Below are positions 1-7,472 of a stretch of 46,472 nt of DNA, piece by piece (the stretch's first letter is position 1; every line of letters begins with the position of its first letter). Position numbers and translations under genes: made by a program. The stretch lies in contig JAKPPP010000335.1 in NCBI GenBank assembly GCA_029547265.1, positions 1-46,472 on the forward strand, given 5' to 3'. Source of the DNA: Bacteroidota bacterium (GTDB lineage Bacteria; Bacteroidota; Bacteroidia; AKYH767-A; OLB10). The notes under the pieces were generated by a model, which saw nothing but the letters and a program-made list of their open reading frames with translations, did not search any database and was not told where the DNA came from.

Positions 1-13
1 CATTCATTCATTG
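1..13. repeat. CATT tetramer repeat at window edge
   Basis: The window opens inside three CATT units. It is cut by the window edge, so its full length is unknown. A separate NTGA tetramer run lies at 32247-32298, and CATT is the complement of AATG, one phase of that run. Confidence 0.4.
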
Positions 14-18
14 AAATT

Positions 19-53
19 AAAAAGCCGCAGCATCTCTCGACGTGCGGCTTTTA
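19..53. terminator. Terminator hairpin downstream of the DUF4440 gene
   Basis: AAAGCCGCA (21-29) pairs with TGCGGCTTT (43-51) around a 13-base loop. A and T runs flank both sides, so it can stop transcription from either direction. It lies about 45 bases past the stop codon of the minus-strand gene at 95-619. Confidence 0.75.
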
Positions 54-94
54 ACCTAACCTGACAAACTTAACGCTATGTTAATTTTCTTGTA

Positions 95-619
95 TTAATT
101 TTTGGCTGCTTCGAAGGAATTAGATTGAATTCCGTTTACTGCAACTGCATTATTAGAGCTGTTTAATTGAATCTTGTATTCGTAGTTGGTGTTTTTCTTC
201 CACACAATTACTACATCGGATGTGATGGTTTGTTCGGTGCCGTTTTTTACTGATGTAACAGTCCATTTTCCTAGTTGATAAACCACTTTACCGTTTCCTC
301 CTAATTCAATGATTTCGGATTTTAAAGAAGTTGCTGTTCCTAGTGAATACCAGTATTCGGCGATGGCTTTGCGGCCTTGGATTTTCTTTCCTCCGGGAGC
401 AATAATTGTAGCGTCGTCGGCATAAAGATCAACGATGCTCGAGAAATCTTTGTTGGCAATATCTTGCTCGATATTTTTATTTAGTTTTTCTACTTCCGCT
501 CTTACATCAGCCGATATTTCGGAGTTGCTTTGAGCAAAGCTTGTTGCTGTTAACGATAACATCAGTACGCAGGCTGCTGCGAATTTTCTTAAGATCGAAA
601 ATGAAAGTGTTGTTTTCAT
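95..619 (-). CDS. Secreted SnoaL-like / DUF4440 family protein
   Basis: A 174-residue protein with an N-terminal signal peptide: a Lys/Arg-containing start, a hydrophobic core, then cleavage near SFAQ. The mature part resembles the NTF2/SnoaL-like fold of DUF4440 (SgcJ/EcaC-type) proteins. It has a long N-terminal helix region, the pattern DLYADDATIIAPGG, then GRKAIAEYW and a C-terminal sheet ending in VVIVWKKNTNYEYKI. Members of this fold bind small ligands or act as isomerases or hydrolases, but no catalytic residue can be assigned here. The gene stands alone, with a terminator hairpin downstream and a 359-base spacer upstream. Family assignment is likely; function is unknown. Confidence 0.75.
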   Translation of the reverse strand: MKTTLSFSILRKFAAACVLMLSLTATSFAQSNSEISADVRAEVEKLNKNIEQDIANKDFSSIVDLYADDATIIAPGGKKIQGRKAIAEYWYSLGTATSLKSEIIELGGNGKVVYQLGKWTVTSVKNGTEQTITSDVVIVWKKNTNYEYKIQLNSSNNAVAVNGIQSNSFEAAKN

Positions 620-978
620 GTGCTTGTTTTTTATAGGTGGTTTTTTTTCGGTTTGGGCAAGAGTTTACCCGGCGATGATTTCATCGCTTTTTAAATTTTT
701 TATTTTAAGAATTATTTTCCCTCGGAAATTTGGGAGTTTAATGATGTGACGTGTTCCTGTTTGGTTTTGTTACACGTTACATGTTAATTTTTTGTGAACG
801 GATTTTAAAGCTGTTTGACTTTGCAAATATCGACTCGAATTTTAAAATCTGTGTTAATATTCTGCTAAATGTGTGAGAAGCTTTACTGAAAGGAAATATT
901 CGCGGTTCGAAGCGTACTCTTTAATAAACGGGAGAGGAGCAGAGGTTGTTCCCCTCCCGTTAAATCAAAAAATATCAA
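620..978. other. Gene-free spacer between DUF4440 and pspC genes
   Basis: No supportable gene. It contains a hairpin GCGATGA(672-678)/TCATCGC(681-687) followed by TTTTT on the plus strand, which could block antisense transcription into the DUF4440 leader. The terminator of the pspC gene sits at 927-961. I see no clear TAnnTTTG promoter for the DUF4440 gene. Confidence 0.5.
927..961 (-). terminator. Terminator downstream of padR-pspC operon
   Basis: AACGGGAG (927-934) pairs with CTCCCGTT (954-961). Read on the minus strand the hairpin is followed by TATTAAAG, so the T-tract is weak. It lies 17 bases after the pspC-like stop codon. Confidence 0.65.
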
Positions 979-2757
979 TTACTTTTTTTCTTTTGCATCA
1001 ATCACTACACCTTCTTTGTTGATGTGGATTTTTACATCTTTATTATCCCAGTTGATAGTGTCGTTGTCGTTTTTAATGTCGACATTTTTTCCATCAATTC
1101 GTACGTGTACGTTTTTGTCGGCTTTATCATCCGGATTGTCGGAGTAGTCTTTGTTTTCGTCAGGTAAGTTGCAGTTTAAGCATTCTAATCCTGTTTCTGT
1201 CATCGTCCATGTATGTCCGATCATATCGAGATCATAAGTGTTTGTTTTGTTTTTGATATCGTAGATTACATCTCCCATATCATTTCCTAAGTAAACACTT
1301 TTTCCTACCGGCACTTTCAATAACATCTTGATTTTTTGTCCGCGGAATTTCACTCCTTTGCTAAGCGTATAATGATCCGATACTTTTAATGTATTCCCTT
1401 CTTGCGCATAACGGTAATCGATTCTTCTTAGATTATCTTCTGCTTCGCGTCGGCTAGATCCTCGTCCTCTGGCAATCTCTTGCAATTCGAAACGATCACC
1501 TTCAGCTTTCACGATATCGAGTTCAACCATATTAAAGTTGATTGAATCGGCACCCGCACCTACAGTCCATATATCTTGATTGATAGTTACATCATCATAC
1601 CATGATACATTATAATCTTCGTTCGGAATTTTTTCAAGCATCAATGTGTCGCCGCTAGGTTGTGATATTGGCATTTCCGCTCTGTATTCTTCACGTACTC
1701 TGAAATCGCGACTGATTTTCATTCCCACAAAGAAGCAAATTACAACACCTGCGGCCCAAATAATTGAAGCAGTATAACGAACTACATTCGACTCAGATTT
1801 AATCTTGAATAATGAACGAATGATGCGATATAATAACATCAATACAGGAACACCGATTACAATCCCGATTCCGATAGTAGCTAATGTAAGTTGAGTGCTA
1901 TCGAGGAATACTGAACTTAGGAATACCGGAATTTGTGCATCACCAATAACACCTGTGATTCCTAATAAAGTTACGAATAAAGCAAACAGAATTACGATAA
2001 GAACGAATGCTAAGACGCCGCCAACAAACTTGATGAAAAAGCGAAGTATTTCAACTAGTACGGAACCAACTCCTTCGAAGAATCTTGCGATGCCGGAGGT
2101 TCCTCTCTTAAAAGCCGGTCCGTTTCCGTTCAAGCGACTTTTAATATCTTCTACTTCTTCTTCAATTGTTTTTTTAATGTTATCGATGTTAACAGCTTGT
2201 CCTTTCATCTCTAACTTTTCTGATGTTGTTTTTGCTTTAGGAACAATCACCAATAAAATAAGATATAATAAGAACCCTGAACCGAATACAAAGAATGCAA
2301 CCGCAAAGATTAATCGTAACCAAATAGGATCGATACCTACATAGTGACTGATACCGCTACAAACACCACCAACTACTTTATCATCGGGATCGCGGTAAAG
2401 GCGACGATAGCCTTTGTCGTTAACCGTTGAGTTGAAGTTACCTCCGTTATAGTTACCGTTGTTCGACGAAGATTTAGCATTGCCATCATCATCGGCTCCT
2501 GCTACTTGCTCCGGGCGACCTAGTGCGTTAACTACAAAGTCAACATCAGCTTCGGTAATTACTTGGCGACTGTTGCCGATACGCTCAGCAAACATTTCAG
2601 CAATACGGCTTTCAATGTCTTGAATGATTTCGTCGCGGCCGTCAGATGTCGTAAAATATCCTCTGATCGCTTCAAGGTACTTTTTAAGTTTTTCGTAGGC
2701 CAGCTCTTCAATGTGGAAGACCATGCCTCCTATATTTACTGTTACGGTCTTATTCAT
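979..2757 (-). CDS. PspC domain-containing membrane protein
   Basis: A 592-residue inner-membrane protein of the Bacteroidota PspC type. Residues 1-88 form a soluble helical domain that starts MNKTVTVNIGG. A Gly/Asn/Ser-rich linker follows. The PspC domain (about 117-176) carries RDPDDKVVGGVCSGISHY and a membrane segment. Several further membrane segments lie between about 238 and 352. The C-terminal part is soluble, probably beta-rich, and ends in a charged tail. PspC proteins act in envelope stress responses in proteobacteria; that role is inferred here. Its ATG overlaps the stop of the PadR regulator gene by four bases (ATGA), so the two are translationally coupled and almost certainly one operon under PadR control. 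Confidence 0.88.
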   Translation of the reverse strand: MNKTVTVNIGGMVFHIEELAYEKLKKYLEAIRGYFTTSDGRDEIIQDIESRIAEMFAERIGNSRQVITEADVDFVVNALGRPEQVAGADDDGNAKSSSNNGNYNGGNFNSTVNDKGYRRLYRDPDDKVVGGVCSGISHYVGIDPIWLRLIFAVAFFVFGSGFLLYLILLVIVPKAKTTSEKLEMKGQAVNIDNIKKTIEEEVEDIKSRLNGNGPAFKRGTSGIARFFEGVGSVLVEILRFFIKFVGGVLAFVLIVILFALFVTLLGITGVIGDAQIPVFLSSVFLDSTQLTLATIGIGIVIGVPVLMLLYRIIRSLFKIKSESNVVRYTASIIWAAGVVICFFVGMKISRDFRVREEYRAEMPISQPSGDTLMLEKIPNEDYNVSWYDDVTINQDIWTVGAGADSINFNMVELDIVKAEGDRFELQEIARGRGSSRREAEDNLRRIDYRYAQEGNTLKVSDHYTLSKGVKFRGQKIKMLLKVPVGKSVYLGNDMGDVIYDIKNKTNTYDLDMIGHTWTMTETGLECLNCNLPDENKDYSDNPDDKADKNVHVRIDGKNVDIKNDNDTINWDNKDVKIHINKEGVVIDAKEKK

Positions 2758-3095
2758 TTTGCGTTAGGATTTAAGGTGGTTGTGTTAACAGCGATTACTA
2801 ATTCGTCCCATGTGGTGCGGAGGGCTGCTAAAAATTCAACTCCGATGGGGGTAAGTGTGTAGTACTTGCGTGGGGGACCACTGGTCGATTCTTTCCAGGT
2901 ATATGAAAGGAGACCTTGATTCTTGAGTCGGGTGAGGAGTGGATAGAGCGTTCCTTCTACCACCATCAGTTTCGCTTCTTTCATCTTTGCAATGATATCG
3001 GAGGGATAAACTTCTCCTTGTGCAATGATGCTGAGGATGCAAAACTCCAACACCCCTTTTCTCATCTGCTGTTGGGTGTTTTCTACATTGCTCAT
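2754..3095 (-). CDS. PadR family transcriptional regulator
   Basis: A 113-residue winged-helix regulator. The PadR signature is clear: MRKGVLEFCILSIIAQGEVYP near the start, the recognition helix region VVEGTLYPLLTRLKNQGLL, then a wing with SGPPRKYYTLTPIG. It ends with a short C-terminal helix, so it is the small (PadR-s1-like) type. It is the first gene of a two-gene operon with the PspC protein. A perfect 10-base-arm inverted repeat lies on its own predicted promoter (3222-3246), which suggests autorepression. The inducing signal is unknown. Confidence 0.9.
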   Translation of the reverse strand: MSNVENTQQQMRKGVLEFCILSIIAQGEVYPSDIIAKMKEAKLMVVEGTLYPLLTRLKNQGLLSYTWKESTSGPPRKYYTLTPIGVEFLAALRTTWDELVIAVNTTTLNPNAK

Positions 3096-3202
3096 TTTCT
3101 TGGTTTTTTTATTTCCTGATCCTCTTCGTGCTGCCGGCTGTTCGTTGTTCGCTTACTATTGAGATATATGGGCCGCAATGCGATTTTCAGTATTTGATGA
3201 TG

Positions 3203-3234
3203 CAAACATATGCATATTCAATAGTACTATGCAA
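3203..3234 (-). promoter_or_regulatory. Predicted promoter of padR-pspC operon
   Basis: On the minus strand TATGTTTG (3210-3203) matches the Bacteroidota -7 consensus TAnnTTTG exactly. A TTG (3234-3232) lies 21 bases upstream, at the expected -33 position. The leader to the padR ATG would be about 100 bases. Confidence 0.6.
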
Positions 3235-3246
3235 TACATAGTACTA
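3222..3246. promoter_or_regulatory. Candidate PadR operator, perfect inverted repeat
   Basis: TAGTACTATG (3222-3231) and CATAGTACTA (3237-3246) are exact reverse complements separated by five bases. The dyad is centred on the predicted -33 element of the padR-pspC promoter, so a dimer bound here would block RNA polymerase. PadR proteins commonly repress their own operons through such dyads; the assignment to this PadR is inference. Confidence 0.6.
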
Positions 3247-3388
3247 ATAAAAAACGTAATCAATTGAAAAACAGTGATAAAACTTTCAAATTATTTTATG
3301 GAATTCCGAAAATCAATGGTTTAATGGGCATTAAAGATATTTTCCGGACAACGATTTCGACTTTTTTTATCCTTTTTGCGTTCTTTTT

Positions 3389-3418
3389 TTTGTTGGGAGA
3401 CTCCTTTCCCTATATTTG
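3389..3418 (+). promoter_or_regulatory. Predicted promoter of the TrmN6-like gene
   Basis: TTTG (3389-3392) and TATATTTG (3411-3418) match the Bacteroidota -33/-7 elements with an 18-base spacer. Transcription would begin near 3425, just before the ATG at 3435. This argues against an upstream start at 3264. Confidence 0.65.
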
Positions 3419-3434
3419 TTATTCGCCGTTATAT

Positions 3435-4148
3435 ATGCCGGAATCAGTTTTTCAGTTCAAAAAGTTTTCTGTCTCCCAGGATAGGAGTGCCATGAAAGTC
3501 GGCACCGATGGGGTTTTGCTGGGTGCCTGGGTGATGCCGGCCTCTGCTGCGGCTATTCTCGATATTGGTACAGGCACGGGCTTAATAGCGCTCATGTTAG
3601 CTCAGAAAAGCACTGCCTTTATTGATGCTATTGATATCGATCGCGATTCCTGTTCTCAAGCAATAGAGAATGTTAGTCAGTCGCCATGGCCCGATAAAAT
3701 CAAGATCGTAAATTGTCCTTTACAAGAATTTCGTCCCGGGAAACGCTACGATTTAATCGTTTCTAATCCCCCGTATTTCATCGACTCCTTTGCTGCCACC
3801 GACGAAGCCCGCAATATAGCACGCTCTGCCTCTGCATCATTATCGTTTGCTCAATTAGTAGATGGAGTAGTGAGGCTGTTAAGTGCATCGGGACGTTTCT
3901 GTGTAATTCTTCCCTCGAAAGAAGGATTATTTTTTAGAGAGCTAGCCGAACAAAGCGGACTATTCTGCAACCATATCACACACGTAAAAACGAAGATGAG
4001 CAAGCCCGAAAAAAGAGTGCTCATGGAATTCGGAAGAAGCGGGGAAGAATTAATAGAAGACGAATTAATCATCCACGAAGAAAAAGACGATCGCGTATAT
4101 ACTGATCAATATAAAATGTTGACGAGGGAGTATTATATGGGGTTTTAA
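3435..4148 (+). CDS. trmN6: tRNA1(Val) (adenine37-N6)-methyltransferase-like protein
   Basis: A 237-residue class I SAM-dependent methyltransferase, close to the roughly 245 residues usual for TrmN6 (YfiC). It shows MKVGTDGVLLGAWV, the SAM-binding motif DIGTGTGLIALMLAQ, and the adenine-N6 motif NPPYF followed by the family pattern ARxSASLSF. It should methylate N6 of A37 in tRNA-Val. The reading frame stays open up to 3264, but the ATG at 3435 (MPESVFQFKKF) matches where homologues start and follows a good promoter by 16 bases. The upstream extension would add an odd hydrophobic stretch encoded over the promoter. It is divergent from padR. Confidence 0.85.
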   Translation: MPESVFQFKKFSVSQDRSAMKVGTDGVLLGAWVMPASAAAILDIGTGTGLIALMLAQKSTAFIDAIDIDRDSCSQAIENVSQSPWPDKIKIVNCPLQEFRPGKRYDLIVSNPPYFIDSFAATDEARNIARSASASLSFAQLVDGVVRLLSASGRFCVILPSKEGLFFRELAEQSGLFCNHITHVKTKMSKPEKRVLMEFGRSGEELIEDELIIHEEKDDRVYTDQYKMLTREYYMGF

Positions 4149-4462
4149 GGGGAAGGGCGCATTGCTTTTTTCACGCAAAGGCGCCCCATAGGGGTAAACA
4201 CGCAAAGTTTGGACGTTTTTTTATCACGCAGAGCCGCAGAGCCGTAAAGTTTGGACGGGTCTTTTTTTTGACTCAGAGGCGCCCCATAGTGGTAAACACA
4301 CAAAGTTAGGACGAGACAAGTTTGTCTTGAAAAAAGTCTCATTGGAACAATCGCTGCTTAAACGTTACGGCGATGCTTGTCCCTATGGGGCGTTTAAAAA
4401 ATGGCTGTTGCTTCGCTATTTTAAGTTAACCTAAATTTTCAAATTGAACCGAAATCAAAAAA
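4149..4462. repeat. Gene-free spacer with GCCCCATAGGGG direct repeats
   Basis: Two 36-base direct repeats lie at 4180-4215 and 4278-4313 and differ at three positions. Each begins GGCGCCCCATAG and ends in GGACG. A related but shorter unit lies between them (about 4226-4256). An inverted fragment, CCCTATGGGGCG, is at 4381-4392. The near-palindromic core resembles the CCCTGTAGGGG elements at 34 kb, so these may be degenerate REP-like sequences. I see no gene here. Confidence 0.6.
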
Positions 4463-4536
4463 ATCCTGCATCCTGCATCTTGTATCTTGTATCTTGTATC
4501 CTGTATCCTGTATCCTGCATCTAGCATCTTGAATCA
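4463..4536 (-). repeat. Heptanucleotide tandem array (ATCYTGY) touching a stop codon
   Basis: Ten in-phase 7-base units (ATCCTGC, ATCTTGT, ATCCTGT and variants) fill 4463-4532. Read on the coding strand of the minus-strand gene ending at 4534, the first unit is GATTCAA and its GA belongs to the TGA stop codon. Units on that strand follow GATRCAR. The array therefore begins exactly at the 3' end of the gene. Confidence 0.85.
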
Positions 4537-5856
4537 CTCTTCAAACTTCACCCCGCAACCCGATAGCTCAGTTAAAATAGGAGCATAAATTTCTTTGTGA
4601 ACAGGAATCTGGACTCCTTTCAATGAGATCTTGTTGTACAAAATCATGCGAGCGGCGATTCCCAGCGGTAGTCCTACTGTTTTTGCCATCGCAGTATGCG
4701 TGGTGTCGCTCCCTTTTACTACTAAGGTTGAAATGATTTTTCCTTTTTGTCCGCTTACCGTATATTCAAATTGATGCTGCATTACTATCATGTCTTTGTC
4801 GCCCGGTTTCAACACCCATTTTCGCTCTAATACTTGCTGTAAAATTTGCGCAGGTGTAGCATTTTTCATTCCCGTTTTTTGGTTTTCAAAAATGCCTGTA
4901 TAGGCTATCATTTCCATGCTTTCGTCATTCGCATCAATCGCACATAACTTCGCTAGTTTCTCTCTTGTTGAGGCTCCTTCAATATGCGCAGGAATTAATG
5001 CTTCCACGATTTCTGCATAGGTGAGGTTTTCGGAATCTTCAATGACGTAAGTGTCGTCGGTTAGGCCTAAAGTGACAAATATTTGCCAAGCTTTGCAGTA
5101 TCCGCCTTGGCGTAATGTCCCGCGAATTAAGGTCGGGATATTTTCAATGCCGTAGTGTTTTCTGTAAGCCAATGAATCGCGATTAGCATATCCGTCGAAG
5201 CTGCCTAATCCCTCAACCGATATAGGGGTGATTTCAGTGAACAGTCGGCTGTAAGGGGTATAATGGTAGCGTCCGTTTTGTATGAACTTAGCAGTGCCTT
5301 GTCCTGCGACAATAACATTTCGGGGATTCCAGGTGAATTTATATCCCCATGGATTATCATTCGACTCAGGAGCTACTAATCCTCCGGTATATGATTTAAA
5401 AGAAGTGATATCGGCACCCTGATCTTGTAAGCGGTGAATAATTTCCATCGCCGACATATGGTCGATACCCGGATCTAGTCCGCATTCATTTAAAAGGATA
5501 ATATTCTTAGCAACGGCATCATCGTGAAGCTGTTGAATTTCCGCCGATACATAGCTGGCAGTCACTAAGTTTTTGCCAAAACGCACACAATCTCTCGCTG
5601 CTAAAATGTGCAGAGCGGGAGGAAGGAGGGAAACTACTAAATCGGCAGCCTCTATTTCTTCAGCCCTTTGAGCCTCATTTTCAATATCAAACTCAAAAGC
5701 TATTGCCGAAGGATGATTTCCCGTTTTCTCGAGTGCCAGCTCAACCGATCTGTCGCCCACACGGACATGATATCCATCAGCGGCAGCATGTTTTAACAAA
5801 TATTGAATTAACGACCCTGAAGATCGTCCGGCACCTACAACAAGCAAATTTTTCAT
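4534..5856 (-). CDS. Saccharopine dehydrogenase family protein
   Basis: A 440-residue NAD(P)-dependent oxidoreductase. The N-terminus has a Rossmann nucleotide site, VVGAGRSSG (residues 6-14), and an acidic residue at the end of the second strand (VGDRS). The middle carries LLNECGLDPGIDHMSAM, characteristic of the saccharopine dehydrogenase/LYS9 group, followed by a YTGGLVAPESNDNPWGYKF block. The family makes or breaks saccharopine in lysine metabolism, and some members act in related carboxynorspermidine-type reactions. No lysine-pathway neighbour is present, so the substrate is not certain. The gene stands alone and a heptamer array starts at its stop codon. Confidence 0.88.
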   Translation of the reverse strand: MKNLLVVGAGRSSGSLIQYLLKHAAADGYHVRVGDRSVELALEKTGNHPSAIAFEFDIENEAQRAEEIEAADLVVSLLPPALHILAARDCVRFGKNLVTASYVSAEIQQLHDDAVAKNIILLNECGLDPGIDHMSAMEIIHRLQDQGADITSFKSYTGGLVAPESNDNPWGYKFTWNPRNVIVAGQGTAKFIQNGRYHYTPYSRLFTEITPISVEGLGSFDGYANRDSLAYRKHYGIENIPTLIRGTLRQGGYCKAWQIFVTLGLTDDTYVIEDSENLTYAEIVEALIPAHIEGASTREKLAKLCAIDANDESMEMIAYTGIFENQKTGMKNATPAQILQQVLERKWVLKPGDKDMIVMQHQFEYTVSGQKGKIISTLVVKGSDTTHTAMAKTVGLPLGIAARMILYNKISLKGVQIPVHKEIYAPILTELSGCGVKFEE

Positions 5857-5994
5857 ATCCTGATAATTGGCTGCGAAGTTAGAAAAGTAAAGTTCATCGA
5901 CCCTAAAAACTGATTTAAATAAGTTATAACTTTACCATCGCAAAAATTGGCATAAAGGTTGCCTGTGGGCAATCAAACTTCAAATCATCATCTT

Positions 5995-7005
5995 ATGTTA
6001 AAAAAAGTATTTCTTTCAACCGCTTTATGCTTAGTGAGCTTCCTTATGATGGCTCAAAGCAGTAATGTTATACTGTTCACCGAAAATGGGGAAAAATTCA
6101 CTGCAATTTTAAATGGCATACGCCAAAATGATCGTCCGGAGACTAATGTAAAAATCACGGGATTAAACGCAGAATTCTACAAGCTAAAAGTGATTTTCGA
6201 CAGCCAAGCTTTAGGCGAAAAGAACTTCAACTTAGCGATTCAATTAGGCAACGAAACTTCGTATTGCGTAAAGAAAAACAACAAAGGAGAATATGTAATT
6301 CGTTTTGTGAGCTCGGTTCCTGTTGCGCAAGCGCCTACTGCACCGGCAACCCAATCGGTTGTAGTATATAATGCAAATCCGGCAGCTACGCCTCCTCCTG
6401 CAGAAACAACTGTCGTACATCAACAAACAACCTCAACTACCACTAATGGCACTGGAAATCCCGATAATGTGAATATCAACATGGGCTTTAATATGGGAGC
6501 CAATGGAGGAAGTATCAATATGAATGTATCGGGAATGGACGGAGAGACTCAAAGTTCATCAACTACAGTACACTCAACAACGACAACAACCACGACAACC
6601 ACATCATCAAGCGGATATTCAACACCACCGCCACCTGCACATGCGCATCAAGATCCGCCGCCGCCGGCACCTGTAAATTATTTACCGGGATACAACGGAC
6701 CAATTGGTTGCCCGATGCCGATGTCGCCAAATGATTTCAGCGATCTTAAAAAATCATTGATGTCGAAATCATTCGAAGAAACACGCTTAACAATTGCAAA
6801 GCAAGTAGTAGGAAGTCAGTGTTTATTAACGGGACAAGTAAAAGAATTGATTGGCTGTTTTACCTTTGAAGACTCAAAATTACAAATGGCGAAATTTGCA
6901 TACGACCATACTTACGATATCGGGAACTACTTCAAGGTAAACGATGCGTTCACCTTCGAATCATCCATAGAAGAACTAAACGAGTATATCGAATCGAAGA
7001 GATAA
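5995..7005 (+). CDS. Secreted DUF4476 domain protein with Thr/Ser/Pro-rich linker
   Basis: A 336-residue exported protein. The ATG at 5995 gives a clean signal peptide (MLKKVFLSTALCLVSFLMMAQ). An in-frame TTG at 5959 would add 12 polar residues before it and is less likely. After an N-terminal beta-rich domain (to about residue 105) comes a low-complexity region of Pro/Ala, Asn/Gly/Met and a run of Thr and Ser, with two short proline clusters. The C-terminal roughly 95 residues start CPMPMSPNDFSDLKKSL and match DUF4476, a helical Bacteroidota domain of unknown function. A terminator follows at 7024-7057. Confidence 0.82.
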   Translation: MLKKVFLSTALCLVSFLMMAQSSNVILFTENGEKFTAILNGIRQNDRPETNVKITGLNAEFYKLKVIFDSQALGEKNFNLAIQLGNETSYCVKKNNKGEYVIRFVSSVPVAQAPTAPATQSVVVYNANPAATPPPAETTVVHQQTTSTTTNGTGNPDNVNINMGFNMGANGGSINMNVSGMDGETQSSSTTVHSTTTTTTTTTSSSGYSTPPPPAHAHQDPPPPAPVNYLPGYNGPIGCPMPMSPNDFSDLKKSLMSKSFEETRLTIAKQVVGSQCLLTGQVKELIGCFTFEDSKLQMAKFAYDHTYDIGNYFKVNDAFTFESSIEELNEYIESKR

Positions 7006-7023
7006 GAGAATAAAAATTTTTGG

Positions 7024-7057
7024 AAAAGGTGGGATCGGAAGGTTTCACCTTTTTTTA
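7024..7057 (+). terminator. Terminator of the DUF4476 gene
   Basis: AAAAGGTG (7024-7031) pairs with CACCTTTT (7046-7053), followed by further T residues. It lies about 20 bases past the stop codon. Confidence 0.75.
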
Positions 7058-7236
7058 TGTTTGAAGTTCGAGGTTCGAGGTTCGGCGAAGCCGATGATGG
7101 TTCGAGGCTTGCCATGCAATGCGCTATTTCTGCTCTACTGAATGGTTCGAGGCTTGCCCTAAAGTGTGCTATTTCATCCTCTTTAGAAGATGCAAGATAC
7201 AAGGCACAAGATACAAGGCGCAAGGTGCAGGTTAAT
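7057..7236. repeat. Mixed short tandem repeats in spacer
   Basis: Three layers are visible. Units GTTCGAG (7-base) run from about 7059 and end in the hairpin TCGGC-GAA-GCCGA (7082-7094). Two tandem 45-base units follow at 7098-7142 and 7143-7187, sharing TGGTTCGAGGCTTGCC and GCTATTTC. A further heptamer stretch, GATACAA/GGCACAA/GGCGCAA, covers 7190-7236. No gene is supportable. The remainder of the spacer (7237-7345) shows nothing. Confidence 0.65.
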
Positions 7237-7345
7237 TTCGAGAATATTGAAATCCTATTCACGTAACTAAATTTATTGGCTTTAGCAGTTGATTTTGTTT
7301 CAAATCAAAAAGCTCAAATCGTTGTAAAATCTTCTTGAATCATTT

Positions 7346-7387
7346 ATCGTGTATCCTGTATCCTGTATCATGTATCCTGTATCCTTT
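7346..7387. repeat. Heptanucleotide tandem array (ATCCTGT)
   Basis: Six in-phase 7-base units: ATCGTGT, ATCCTGT, ATCCTGT, ATCATGT, ATCCTGT, ATCCTTT. The unit is the same as in the array at 4463-4532. It lies 85 bases upstream of the DUF423 start codon. Confidence 0.8.
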
Positions 7388-7460
7388 TTTTATGATAAAA
7401 AACAGTATCGATTTCATTATCAAATCATCTCATTTTCAAATCTTCAAATTAATTATTATC

Positions 7461-7468
7461 TACTTTTG
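7461..7468 (+). promoter_or_regulatory. -7 promoter element of the DUF423 gene
   Basis: TACTTTTG matches TAnnTTTG exactly and ends four bases before the ATG at 7473. Transcription would start at or next to the start codon, giving a leaderless mRNA. I see no clear -33 element. Confidence 0.6.
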
Positions 7469-7472
7469 TCGC

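Noticed and set aside
1895-2344. 149-residue plus-strand open frame
   Set aside because: It is antisense to the membrane region of the PspC protein, without promoter or recognisable domain.
3264-3434. N-terminal extension of the TrmN6-like protein with a hydrophobic segment
   Set aside because: A -33/-7 promoter pair lies inside it and the methyltransferase homology starts at MPESVFQFKKF. The extension is probably untranslated.
4145-4342. 65-residue minus-strand open frame in the spacer after the TrmN6-like gene
   Set aside because: It is built from the GGCGCCCCATAG direct repeats and shows no domain or promoter.
7057-7266. 69-residue plus-strand and 111-residue minus-strand open frames
   Set aside because: Both run through short tandem repeats; the minus-strand frame also overlaps the DUF4476 gene end and its terminator.
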